A stretch of 9,108 nt of DNA from Coriobacteriaceae bacterium (GTDB lineage Bacteria > Actinomycetota > Coriobacteriia > Coriobacteriales > QAMH01), in assembly GCA_004553405.1 (NCBI GenBank), contig SFLO01000023.1:1-9108 (forward strand), written 5' to 3'. The stretch's first letter is position 1. Each line of letters begins with the position of its first letter. The notes below the pieces were generated by a model. That model did no database searches and was not told the DNA's origin. It saw only the letters and a program-made list of their open reading frames with translations. A program made the position numbers and the translations under genes. This document shows positions 1 through 8,206 of this stretch, one piece after another.

Positions 1-627
1 GGGCTCGTCCTCACGGCGCACACCCTCGACGACCGCACGGAGACCTTCCTCATGCGCGCCATGGTGGGGACGGGCCCCGGCGGGCTGGCAAGCATCCCGC
101 GACGCCGCGGCTGCATCGCGCGCCCCCTCCTCGACGCCACGCGGTTCGAGCTGAGGGCCTTCCTCGCAGAGCAGCACCCGGGAGAAGAACCCGGCACGCT
201 GTGGCGCGAGGACGCCACCAACGACGACGGGAGCAACTTCCGCAGCCGGGTGCGCACCCAGCTCGTCCCCGTCATGGAGCAACTCAAGCCCGGCTTCCAG
301 CACTGCCTCGCCCGCACCATGGACCTCATCGCCGAGGAAGACGCCTCTCTGTCGAGCGCGGCAGACAGCCTGGTCTATCGCAACCTGGTTTGGGAGCAGG
401 GTCGCGCCTCCCTGCCGCTTTCTGTGCTCGAGGGCCTTGAGGCGCCCCTAGCGCGCCGCGTGCTGCGGCAGTGCATCCTGGAGCTGAGCCCTGGATCGCG
501 CTTGGAGTCGCGTCAGCTCCAGCGCGTGCTCGACGCCCTTGCAGCGGGAGGCTCCTTTTCGACGGAGGTCGACGGCGGCGTGCGCGTCGAGGGGCGTGAT
601 GGCAGGCTCTGCATTTCCATACGTTGA
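1..627 (+). CDS. tilS: tRNA(Ile)-lysidine synthase TilS, 3' part (5' end outside window)
   Basis: TilS uses ATP and lysine to convert the wobble C34 of tRNA-Ile(CAU) to lysidine, so that the tRNA reads AUA as Ile. It acts in the cytoplasm. The frame is open from base 1 to the TGA at 625-627, giving 208 visible residues. The first visible residues match the N-type ATP pyrophosphatase core: AHTLDDRTET (family form AHHxDDQxET) and then GTGPGGLASIP. The SGGxDS P-loop must lie upstream. Further on come RPLLD and the EDATNDD...RSRVRTQLVP block (bases about 205-280), typical of TilS. The protein ends soon after the helical middle domain, so the extra C-terminal domain of E. coli TilS appears to be absent, as in short actinobacterial forms. 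An ATG at 52 lies inside the conserved core and is not the start. hpt follows after 79 bases. Confidence 0.93.
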   Translation, partial: GLVLTAHTLDDRTETFLMRAMVGTGPGGLASIPRRRGCIARPLLDATRFELRAFLAEQHPGEEPGTLWREDATNDDGSNFRSRVRTQLVPVMEQLKPGFQHCLARTMDLIAEEDASLSSAADSLVYRNLVWEQGRASLPLSVLEGLEAPLARRVLRQCILELSPGSRLESRQLQRVLDALAAGGSFSTEVDGGVRVEGRDGRLCISIR

Positions 628-668
628 CGAATCCGCCACGGCGGCGGGCGCGCTGCCAAGGTGTGAGA

Positions 669-695
669 CAATCCGATGATGCAATGAGCGGATTG
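669..695 (+). promoter_or_regulatory. Inverted repeat overlapping the hpt ribosome-binding site
   Basis: CAATCCG (669-675) and CGGATTG (689-695) are perfect 7-base inverted repeats with a 13-base loop. The 3' arm ends on the first G of the GGAG Shine-Dalgarno (695-698) of hpt. It is not followed by a T-run, so it is unlikely to be a terminator. It could be an operator or a translation-modulating hairpin. Function is inferred from position only. Confidence 0.35.
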
Positions 696-706
696 GAGCG
701 TTGACG

Positions 707-1246
707 ATGCACGAGGATGTCCAGAAGGTCCTGATTACCCGGGAGCAGATCGCCGAGCGCGTGGCCCAGATGGGCGCGCAGATCGCGGCTGACTACCAGG
801 GCGAACCCCTGCTGGTCGTCAGCGTGCTGAAGGGGGCCGCTATCTTCATGGCAGACCTCGTCCGCGCCATCGACGCCCCCGTCGAGATGGACTTCATGGC
901 CGTGAGCTCGTACGGCAGCTCGCATGAGTCCAGCGGCGTGGTCCGCGTCATCAAGGACCTCAACGGCCCGGTCGAGGGTCGCCACGTCCTCATCGCAGAG
1001 GATGTCTTGGACTCCGGCCTCACGCTCAACTACGTCGTCAAGATGCTCCGCAGCCGCAACCCCAAGAGCGTCGAGGTCGCCGCCTTCCTCGTCAAGGAGG
1101 GTGCGCAGAGGGCTCCCGTCGAGTGCAAGTACACGGGCTTTGCCTGCCCGGACGAGTTCTTGGTGGGCTACGGCCTCGACTATGCGGAGCGCTACCGCAA
1201 CCTGCCCTATGTGGGGGTGCTCGACCCGAAGGTCTACCTGGGCTAG
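707..1246 (+). CDS. hpt: Hypoxanthine phosphoribosyltransferase
   Basis: This purine-salvage enzyme transfers phosphoribose from PRPP to hypoxanthine (and usually guanine), giving IMP or GMP in the cytoplasm. The protein is 179 residues, the normal length. The type I PRTase PRPP-binding motif is IAEDVLDSGLTL, with the acidic pair E98-D99 and D102-S103-G104. VVSVLKGAAIFMADL near residue 40 is the first PRPP loop and VRVIKDL is a family signature. The C-terminal FLVGYGLDYAERYRNLPYVG block is the conserved base-binding end. ATG at 707 is preferred because GGAG (695-698) lies 8 bases upstream; the in-frame TTG at 701 is too close to it. The gene lies between tilS and ftsH, a common Gram-positive order. 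In Bacillus subtilis TilS and HprT have been reported to act together on ftsH transcription; whether that applies here is unknown. Confidence 0.95.
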   Translation: MHEDVQKVLITREQIAERVAQMGAQIAADYQGEPLLVVSVLKGAAIFMADLVRAIDAPVEMDFMAVSSYGSSHESSGVVRVIKDLNGPVEGRHVLIAEDVLDSGLTLNYVVKMLRSRNPKSVEVAAFLVKEGAQRAPVECKYTGFACPDEFLVGYGLDYAERYRNLPYVGVLDPKVYLG

Positions 1247-1274
1247 GAGCCCTGTCCCGCCCACCAGCTATCAC

Positions 1275-1280
1275 GAGGAG
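1275..1280 (+). promoter_or_regulatory. Ribosome-binding site of ftsH
   Basis: GAGGAG ends 10 bases before GTG 1291. It decides the ftsH start: the frame stays open upstream into hpt, but no start there has a comparable site, and the family homology begins after 1291. Confidence 0.75.
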
Positions 1281-1290
1281 AACCATCAGC

Positions 1291-3375
<2,085 letters not shown>

Positions 3376-3393
3376 ACTGCAGTGCATCGCTGA

Positions 3394-3424
3394 CAGCGGC
3401 CCCGCCCGGGGCCGCTGGTGTTTG
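3394..3424 (+). terminator. Probable terminator after ftsH
   Basis: CAGCGGCCCC (3394-3403) and GGGGCCGCTG (3408-3417) pair perfectly over 10 bases around a GCCC loop, 18 bases after the ftsH stop. The following tract (GTGTTT) is poor in T, so termination may be partial or factor-aided. The position at the end of the tilS-hpt-ftsH block supports the call. Confidence 0.6.
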
Positions 3425-3433
3425 CACCGCGGC

Positions 3434-3439
3434 TATCAT
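3434..3439 (+). promoter_or_regulatory. folE: Possible -10 element upstream of folE
   Basis: TATCAT lies 40 bases before the folE start and just after the ftsH terminator, where a promoter would be expected. No convincing -35 is present at 16-18 bases upstream, since that stretch is the terminator stem. Low confidence. Confidence 0.25.
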
Positions 3440-3463
3440 GACTCGATGACAACCACCAGCTCG

Positions 3464-3471
3464 TAAGGAGG
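3464..3471 (+). promoter_or_regulatory. Strong ribosome-binding site of folE
   Basis: TAAGGAGG is a near-perfect match to the 16S rRNA 3' end and lies 8 bases before the ATG at 3480. It is the strongest such site in the window and fixes the folE start. Confidence 0.8.
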
Positions 3472-3479
3472 AGCACCGC

Positions 3480-4046
3480 ATGGACCACGCAAAGATCGAA
3501 GAGGGAGTCCGCCTGATCCTCGAGGGCGTGGGGGAGGACCCCAACCGCCCCGGCCTGCTCGACACGCCCGCCCGCGTTGCCCGCATGTACGAGGAGATCC
3601 TCGCGGGCATGAGCCAGGACCCGGCAGAGCTCTTTGCCACCACCTTCGACGAGGGCCATCAGGAGATGGTCATCGTCCACGACATCCCCGTCTACAGCAT
3701 CTGCGAGCACCACCTCGTGCCCTTCTACGGCGTGGCGCACGTGGCCTACATCCCCAACCAGAGCGGCCGTGTCTGCGGCATCTCCAAGCTGGCGCGCCTC
3801 GTCGACCTCTACGCTCGCCGCGCCCAGGTGCAAGAGCGCCTCACCAGCCAGGTGGCAGACGCCCTTGTGAAGCACATGGAGCCCATCGGTGCGATGGTGG
3901 TGATGGAGTGCGAGCACATGTGCATGACCATGCGCGGCGTCAAGAAGCCCGGCTCCAAGACCACCACCTCCGCTGTGCGCGGCACCTTCCAGAGCAGCGA
4001 CCGCACCAGGGCCGAGGCCATGCGCCTCATCACCCAGGGCCGCTAG
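3480..4046 (+). CDS. folE: GTP cyclohydrolase I (FolE type IA)
   Basis: FolE opens the guanine ring of GTP to give 7,8-dihydroneopterin triphosphate, the first step of folate synthesis; the enzyme is a cytoplasmic homodecamer. The product is 188 residues, a normal length. The zinc ligands are visible: C75 and H78 in [10 protein letters not shown], and C148 in EHMCMTMRG. The core HVAYIPN...[17 protein letters not shown] is typical of the family, as are [16 protein letters not shown] and the C-terminal [10 protein letters not shown]...R block. The strong ribosome-binding site at 3464-3471 supports ATG 3480. The folP-folK fusion starts 27 bases after the stop, so the two are very likely co-transcribed. 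The zinc-dependent fold with all three ligands rules out the zinc-independent IB type. Confidence 0.96.
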   Translation: MDHAKIEEGVRLILEGVGEDPNRPGLLDTPARVARMYEEILAGMSQDPAELFATTFDEGHQEMVIVHDIPVYSICEHHLVPFYGVAHVAYIPNQSGRVCGISKLARLVDLYARRAQVQERLTSQVADALVKHMEPIGAMVVMECEHMCMTMRGVKKPGSKTTTSAVRGTFQSSDRTRAEAMRLITQGR

Positions 4047-4060
4047 CGCGCGCCGTTTTT

Positions 4061-4065
4061 GGAGG
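4061..4065 (+). promoter_or_regulatory. Ribosome-binding site of the folP-folK fusion
   Basis: GGAGG lies 8 bases before ATG 4074 and selects it over the in-frame TTG at 4059, which overlaps the site itself. Confidence 0.75.
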
Positions 4066-4073
4066 CGGTTGCC

Positions 4074-5354
4074 ATGTGGAAGTGCGGCGGCTTCGAGTTC
4101 CCCTGCGGTGCCTACATCATGGGCGTCCTCAACGTCACGCCCGACTCCTTCAGCGACGGCGGCCTGCATGACAGCGCAGCTGCCGCGCTCGAGCACGCCG
4201 AGCGCATGCTCGACGAGGGCGCGGACATCATCGATGTGGGGGGAGAGTCGACCCGCCCCGGCTCTGCGGCTCCCGGCATCGAGGAGGAGCTGCGCCGCGT
4301 GTTGCCCGTTGTGACCGAGCTCGTGCGCCGCGGCGCCTGCGTGAGCGTCGACACGCGCCACTGGGAGGTCGCGCGCGCCTGCCTTCAGGCCGGCGCCCAC
4401 ATCATCAACGACGTCTCGGGCTTCAGGGACGAGCGGATGCGCGCCCTCGTTGCCGGCAGCGACTGCGGGCTCGTGCTCATGCATATGCAGGGAGAGCCGG
4501 GCACCATGCAAGATGACCCGCGCTACGACGACGTCGTGGCAGAGGTTGGCGGCTACCTCTGCCGCCAGGCGGCTCTGCTCGAGGACCTGGGCGTCGACCC
4601 CCAGCGCATCTGCATCGACCCGGGTCCCGGCTTTGGCAAGACCTTCGAGCACAACCAGCGGCTCATCTCGCACACGGGGCAGCTCGCGCAGCTGGGCTAC
4701 CCCCTCATGGTCGCCGTCAGCAGGAAGAGCTACATCGGCACCGCAACCGGCATCGAGCGCCCTGCAGACCGCGATGAAGCGAGCGCCCTGTGCGCTGCTG
4801 CAGCCTGCAGGGAGGGTGCGCTCGTCGCCCGCGTGCACAACGTGGCGGCTACGGCCCATGCCTTTGCCGGCTCCAAGCGCGCCGTCATCGCCCTGGGCTC
4901 GAATATCGGCGACCGCTGCGCCCGGCTCGACGCCGCAGTGCGCGCCCTGCGCCGCGTGCCCGGCATCTGGGTCTACAGCGTGAGCTCCTACTACGAAAGC
5001 GAGCCCGCGTACAGGGAGGACCAGGCCGCCTTCGCCAACGCGGCAGCTGTCATCGAGACCCTGCTGAGCCCCGCCGAGCTGCTCGATGCGCTGCATGGGA
5101 TCGAGGACGCCCAGGGCAGGGTGAGGCTGCAGGAGAACGGCCCGCGCACGCTCGACCTTGACATCCTCGACTACGAGGGCTGCTGCTGCGACACCGCGCA
5201 GCTGAGCCTCCCGCACCCGCGGCTGCTCGAGCGCGACTTCACCGTCACCCCCCTGCTCGAGCTCTTGGGCAGCTGCACCCTTGCAGACGGCAGGCTCGTC
5301 GACCGCGGTCAGGTTGCCTGCGGAAAGATCACGGGCGTGCTGCGCCACTCGTAA
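4074..5354 (+). CDS. folP: Bifunctional dihydropteroate synthase / HPPK (FolP-FolK fusion)
   Basis: The 426-residue protein joins two consecutive folate enzymes. Residues 1 to about 267 are dihydropteroate synthase, which condenses hydroxymethyl-dihydropterin diphosphate with p-aminobenzoate. Its motifs are GVLNVTPDSFSDGG (17-30), GGESTRPG (56-63), DPGPGFGK (182-189), SRKSYIG (216-222) and RVHN (253-256). Residues about 269-426 are hydroxymethyl-dihydropterin pyrophosphokinase (FolK), with ALGSNIGDR near 272-280, GPRTLDLDIL containing the metal-binding D361 and D363, and HPRLLERDF. The linker is only a few residues, and there is no internal stop or ribosome-binding site, so the fusion appears real. 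The usual Arg-Trp before GPR in FolK is replaced by one Asn, shortening that loop by one residue. A Cys-Cys-Cys run occurs at 370-372. folE is immediately upstream, and no folB is present in the window. Known fusions such as Chlamydia FolKP have the reverse domain order. Confidence 0.93.
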   Translation: MWKCGGFEFPCGAYIMGVLNVTPDSFSDGGLHDSAAAALEHAERMLDEGADIIDVGGESTRPGSAAPGIEEELRRVLPVVTELVRRGACVSVDTRHWEVARACLQAGAHIINDVSGFRDERMRALVAGSDCGLVLMHMQGEPGTMQDDPRYDDVVAEVGGYLCRQAALLEDLGVDPQRICIDPGPGFGKTFEHNQRLISHTGQLAQLGYPLMVAVSRKSYIGTATGIERPADRDEASALCAAAACREGALVARVHNVAATAHAFAGSKRAVIALGSNIGDRCARLDAAVRALRRVPGIWVYSVSSYYESEPAYREDQAAFANAAAVIETLLSPAELLDALHGIEDAQGRVRLQENGPRTLDLDILDYEGCCCDTAQLSLPHPRLLERDFTVTPLLELLGSCTLADGRLVDRGQVACGKITGVLRHS

Positions 5355-5402
5355 CGCCCAGCAGCAGGAGTCCGCTGCGCAATGTGCTGCAGAGGGTCGC
5401 TG

Positions 5403-5411
5403 TGGTAGTAT
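5403..5411 (+). promoter_or_regulatory. Putative extended -10 promoter for the SepIVA-like gene block
   Basis: TGGTAGTAT is an extended -10 (TGn followed by TAGTAT) in the 139-base gap after folP-folK. No good -35 is seen 17 bases upstream (TGTGCT). The rpmF leader has a similar TGTTAGCAT at 8164-8172, which lends some support. Confidence 0.4.
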
Positions 5412-5420
5412 GTGTGTCAT

Positions 5421-5450
5421 CGTGCGCCCTTTTTTCGGGTTGCGCGCATG
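5421..5450 (+). promoter_or_regulatory. Imperfect hairpin with T-run loop in the 5' leader
   Basis: CGTGCGC (5421-5427) can pair with GCGCATG (5444-5450) with one G-T wobble. Inside, CC/GG pairing is possible around a run of six T (5430-5435). It lies just downstream of the putative -10, so it would be near the 5' end of the transcript. It is not a canonical terminator because the T-run is in the loop. Function unknown. Confidence 0.3.
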
Positions 5451-5480
5451 CCAAACGTAGCCAAAACACAGTACGAGATT

Positions 5481-5487
5481 GAGGAGG
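5481..5487 (+). promoter_or_regulatory. Ribosome-binding site of the SepIVA-like gene
   Basis: GAGGAGG lies 6 bases before ATG 5494. The in-frame TTG at 5479 precedes it and is therefore not the start. Confidence 0.75.
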
Positions 5488-5493
5488 TGCCCC

Positions 5494-5958
5494 ATGGACG
5501 AAGCCGGCATCGAGGAGCTGCTTGACGAGCTTGCCGAGCGCATCGAGAACTCCAAGCCTGTCCTGGGCAACAGCCAGAAGCGCCAGGTCGAGATCGGCCC
5601 TGTTTTCGAGATCATCGATGAGATTCGCGACATCCTGCCGGAGGAGCTCCGCCAGGCGCGCATCATCGTCCGCGACCGCCAGGGCATGATCGAGGCTGCA
5701 GAGATCGACGCCAACCGCATCCTCGAGGATGCAGAGCGCCAGGCAGACCAGATCGCGAGCGAGCAGGAGATCGTCCGCATCGCCGAGGCCAAGGCCAACG
5801 ACATCGTCGAGGAGGCCATGATGCGCGAGCGCGAGATGCGCGTCGGCGCCGAGGACTACGCAGACCAGATCTTCGCCAACCTCGAGACCAACCTCGACAA
5901 CCTCTTGAAGAACGTCACGCGCTGCCGCGCCCGCCTGAACAGCGGCTCCGCAGACTAG
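5494..5958 (+). CDS. SepIVA/DivIVA-like coiled-coil protein (Rv2927c family)
   Basis: The product is 154 residues, highly charged, with no signal peptide or membrane segment. After a short helical N-terminus, the segment FEIIDEIRDILPEELRQA (about 38-55) resembles from memory the N-terminal block of mycobacterial SepIVA (Rv2927c/MSMEG_2416). The C-terminal part, through NLETNLDNLLKN and RARL, resembles its C-terminal block. Between them is an Ala/Glu/Arg-rich coiled coil (about 55-120). Mycobacterial SepIVA is an essential DivIVA-domain septation and cell-envelope factor of about 245 residues; here the middle coiled coil is much shorter. Automatic annotation may call such proteins ATPase or ATP synthase subunit B-like because of the coiled coil, but no nucleotide-binding motif is visible. 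It is followed after 28 bases by the DUF177 gene, the same neighbour as in Mycobacterium. The family assignment is an inference; the cellular role in this organism is unknown. Confidence 0.75.
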   Translation: MDEAGIEELLDELAERIENSKPVLGNSQKRQVEIGPVFEIIDEIRDILPEELRQARIIVRDRQGMIEAAEIDANRILEDAERQADQIASEQEIVRIAEAKANDIVEEAMMREREMRVGAEDYADQIFANLETNLDNLLKNVTRCRARLNSGSAD

Positions 5959-5986
5959 CGCCGCCTATCGCAGGAAAAGGAGACAC

Positions 5987-6733
5987 ATGCAAGCCTTCGA
6001 GCAGTCCATCTATCCGGAGCTGGCCGAGTTCGGCGGCATCCGCAGGCTCAGCGGCGTGCTCGACGAGACATCTTACGAGGTCGGCGGCATGGTCCTGCAG
6101 ACACCGGCCGGGTGGCACTACAGCGCCGTGCTCACCAACACCGGCGAGGCCATCTTGCTCCAGGGCGAGGTGAGCGCCGTGGGCACCACGGAGTGCGCGC
6201 GCTGCTTGGAGCCCGCCACCGTCGAGGTCTCGGCAGAGCTACAGGGCTACTTCCTGCTCAACGAGGCCGACCTCGCGCAGGGCTACGAGGAAGACGAGGT
6301 CGACGTCGTCGCCCCAGACGGCAGCTTCGACATCTCCTATACCATCCTGGCGGCCCTGTGCTACGCCACCCCCTTCGTCGTCTTGTGCGACGAAGGCTGC
6401 AAGGGCCTGTGCCCGCACTGCGGGTGCAACCTCAACGAGGAGTCCTGCGACTGTTCCTCCAAACCCGACCCGCTCAACCCCTTCGCTGCTCTGGCGGGTC
6501 TGAGCTTCAGCGACGAGGACGTCGCCCGCGGCGAGGCCGCGGCAGAGGAGCACGGCGACGCAGTGGCGAGCCTCCCCGAAGAAGAGCTCCCCGAGCTCTC
6601 GCCCGAAGAGGCGGCGGAGCTTGAGCGCGCGCTTTCTGCCATCTTCGAGGACGGGGCGGAAGGTTACCTGGAGTTCGACGAGCAGGGCAACCTGGTCTTC
6701 ATCGAGGAAGATCCCGCCGAAGACGGCGAGTAG
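5987..6733 (+). CDS. DUF177 (YceD) family protein with acidic C-terminal tail
   Basis: YceD/DUF177 proteins are linked to 23S rRNA processing or stability in bacteria and plastids, and their genes usually precede rpmF. The 248-residue product has the family zinc-ribbon-like cysteines: C70 and C73 (TECARC), then C134, C138, C142, C145, C147, C154 and C156 around GCKGLCPHCGCNLNE. The usual end of the family, PLNPFAALAGL, is reached at about residue 172. A further 76 residues follow, with 27 Asp/Glu, only two Arg and no Lys. This tail is unlike the 170-180-residue standard form. The start at ATG 5987 has AAGGAG at 5977-5982, slightly close at 4 bases. It lies 28 bases after the SepIVA-like gene and is probably co-transcribed with it. 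The exact molecular role remains unclear. Confidence 0.88.
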   Translation: MQAFEQSIYPELAEFGGIRRLSGVLDETSYEVGGMVLQTPAGWHYSAVLTNTGEAILLQGEVSAVGTTECARCLEPATVEVSAELQGYFLLNEADLAQGYEEDEVDVVAPDGSFDISYTILAALCYATPFVVLCDEGCKGLCPHCGCNLNEESCDCSSKPDPLNPFAALAGLSFSDEDVARGEAAAEEHGDAVASLPEEELPELSPEEAAELERALSAIFEDGAEGYLEFDEQGNLVFIEEDPAEDGE

Positions 6734-6765
6734 CCCCGCAGCACCCGCTTTGATCGTTTGCACTG

Positions 6766-6793
6766 GATGAGGCTCGCACGCGTGGGCCTCATC
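6766..6793 (+). promoter_or_regulatory. Hairpin between the DUF177 gene and the methyltransferase gene
   Basis: GATGAGGC (6766-6773) and GCCTCATC (6786-6793) pair perfectly over 8 bases with a 12-base loop that itself contains the palindrome CACGCGTG. Only TCGTTTG follows, so it is a weak terminator or an attenuator at best. It ends 6 bases before the GAGGAG (6800-6805) of the next gene and could also influence translation or RNA processing. Confidence 0.4.
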
Positions 6794-6811
6794 TCGTTTG
6801 AGGAGTGACAG

Positions 6812-8134
6812 ATGCCCGAGTACTACAAGACCCCCACCTGCCCGCAGGCTGCCGCCTGCGGCGGATGCGAGTGGCTGGCAGTGCCCTATCCCATCCAGCT
6901 CGAGCGCAAGAGGGCCGCCCTGGCAGAGCTCTTCGAGCCCCTGGGCGTCGAGCCCCAAGAGGTGATTGGCATGGAGGAGCCCCTCGCATACCGCGCCAAG
7001 GCCATGACGCCCTACCAGCCCGGCCCCAAGGGCGCCCTCGTCCACGGCATGTACAAGCAGGGCACCCACAAGCTGGTGCCCTGCCCCAGCTGTCTGGCAG
7101 AAGACCCGCAGGCGCGCCCCATCTTCGAGACCATCGCCCAGCTGTGCCGCCGCTTCCGCATCAAGGCCTACGACGAGGACAGGGGCAGCGGCCTGTTGCG
7201 CCATGCCGTGGTGCGCTGCGCGGCCGCCACGGGCCAGGTCATGGTCACGCTCGTGGTCAACAGCAAGGAGTTCCCCCGCAAGAGGCAGTTCGTCAAGGCG
7301 CTGAGGGAGGTCCACCCCGAGGTCTCCACCGTGGTTTTCAACATCAACACCCGCGACACCAACGCCGTCTTGGGCAGCCGCGAGCAGGTGGCCTATGGCC
7401 AGGGCTGGATAGAAGACGAGCTCTGTGGCCAGACCTTCCGCATCCCCAGCTCGGCCTTCTACCAGACGAACCCCCGCCAGACCGAGCTCCTCTACGAAAC
7501 GGCTGTCCAGCTCGCGGGCCTGCGTGGCGGCGAGTCTGTGCTCGACGCCTACTGCGGCATCGGCACCATCGGCATCGTCGCCGCCAAGCGCTGCTACGAG
7601 CTTCAGCGCGAGGGAAGGGGGGCGGGCTTCCACAAGAAGAAGGCCGCCAAGGCCGCCGCGCGCGCCAAGAAGGGCGGCAAGGAGCAGCCCCTCCCCGTCA
7701 AACCCGTCTCGCTGACCGGCATCGAGACCACCCCGTCTGCCGTGGAGGTCGCCGCAGAGAACGCCCGCATCAACAAGGTCAACGGCGCGAGCTTCATCCA
7801 GGGCGACGCGGGCGCCTTCCTGCGCGACTGCGGCGAGCGCTTCGACGTCGTCTTCCTCGACCCGCCGCGTGCCGGAGCCTCGGAGGACTTCATCGAGGGC
7901 CTGCTGGCTGCGAACCCCAAGCGCATCGTCTACATCAGCTGCAACCCAGAAACCCAGCTGCGCGACATCAAGGCTCTTTCGGGTGCATACACCCTCAAGC
8001 GCCTGGTACCCGTGGACATGTTCCCGCACACCAAGCACCTCGAGACGGTGGCACTGCTCGTGCGCGCGCCTGCCAACACCGCGCAGCCCGCTGCCGCCTG
8101 CGAGCAGCAGGAGGGGCAGGCGGAGGAGGACTGA
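6812..8134 (+). CDS. 23S rRNA (uracil-5-)-methyltransferase, RlmD/TrmA (RumA) family
   Basis: This SAM-dependent enzyme would methylate C5 of a uridine, most likely in 23S rRNA. The 440-residue protein starts with the cysteines of a 4Fe-4S cluster (C10, C16, C19, with C94 as probable fourth ligand). It has no N-terminal TRAM domain. SSAFYQTN precedes the SAM-binding DAYCGIGTIG (from D245). GIE (303-305), FLDPPR (D350) and the nucleophile C377 in SCNPETQLRD follow, then VDMFPHTKHLE with E411 as the probable general base. The C377-E411 spacing matches E. coli RumA. Residues about 265-298, between the first helix of the Rossmann fold and GIE, are an insertion rich in Lys, Ala and Arg. GAGGAG at 6800-6805 supports ATG 6812. 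The lack of TRAM resembles RlmC, so the target (U747, U1939 or a tRNA site) cannot be fixed from sequence alone. Confidence 0.92.
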   Translation: MPEYYKTPTCPQAAACGGCEWLAVPYPIQLERKRAALAELFEPLGVEPQEVIGMEEPLAYRAKAMTPYQPGPKGALVHGMYKQGTHKLVPCPSCLAEDPQARPIFETIAQLCRRFRIKAYDEDRGSGLLRHAVVRCAAATGQVMVTLVVNSKEFPRKRQFVKALREVHPEVSTVVFNINTRDTNAVLGSREQVAYGQGWIEDELCGQTFRIPSSAFYQTNPRQTELLYETAVQLAGLRGGESVLDAYCGIGTIGIVAAKRCYELQREGRGAGFHKKKAAKAAARAKKGGKEQPLPVKPVSLTGIETTPSAVEVAAENARINKVNGASFIQGDAGAFLRDCGERFDVVFLDPPRAGASEDFIEGLLAANPKRIVYISCNPETQLRDIKALSGAYTLKRLVPVDMFPHTKHLETVALLVRAPANTAQPAAACEQQEGQAEED

Positions 8135-8163
8135 AAAAGCCCCTTCCCTTTTTCTTGATTGCG

Positions 8164-8172
8164 TGTTAGCAT
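8164..8172 (+). promoter_or_regulatory. rpmF: Putative extended -10 promoter of rpmF
   Basis: TGTTAGCAT (TGn plus TAGCAT) lies 66 bases before the rpmF start in an AT-richer stretch that stands out from the GC-rich coding DNA. No clear -35 is seen at the right distance (TTCCCT at 8144-8149). A near-copy of GCGTGTTAGCAT (8161-8172) recurs as GCGTGTTTAGGAT at 8181-8193. Confidence 0.45.
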
Positions 8173-8206
8173 ACCAATTCGCGTGTTTAGGATTTACGGC
8201 TTCCCC

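Noticed and set aside
326..1264. 312-codon open frame on the minus strand
   Set aside because: It lies opposite tilS and hpt and shows no family motif.
5361..5378. GCAGC/GCTGC inverted repeat after folP-folK
   Set aside because: Only five base pairs with an 8-base loop and no T-run; not convincing as a terminator.
6239..8038. 599-codon open frame on the minus strand
   Set aside because: It mirrors the DUF177 and methyltransferase genes, which are both supported by conserved motifs.
8134..8153. AAAAAG/CTTTTT inverted repeat after the methyltransferase stop
   Set aside because: The stem is almost all A-T and short, so it is too weak to call a terminator.
6805..8169. 454-codon + strand frame overlapping the methyltransferase
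   Set aside because: It is in another frame of a clearly conserved gene and its product is a low-complexity Arg/Ala/Pro-rich sequence.
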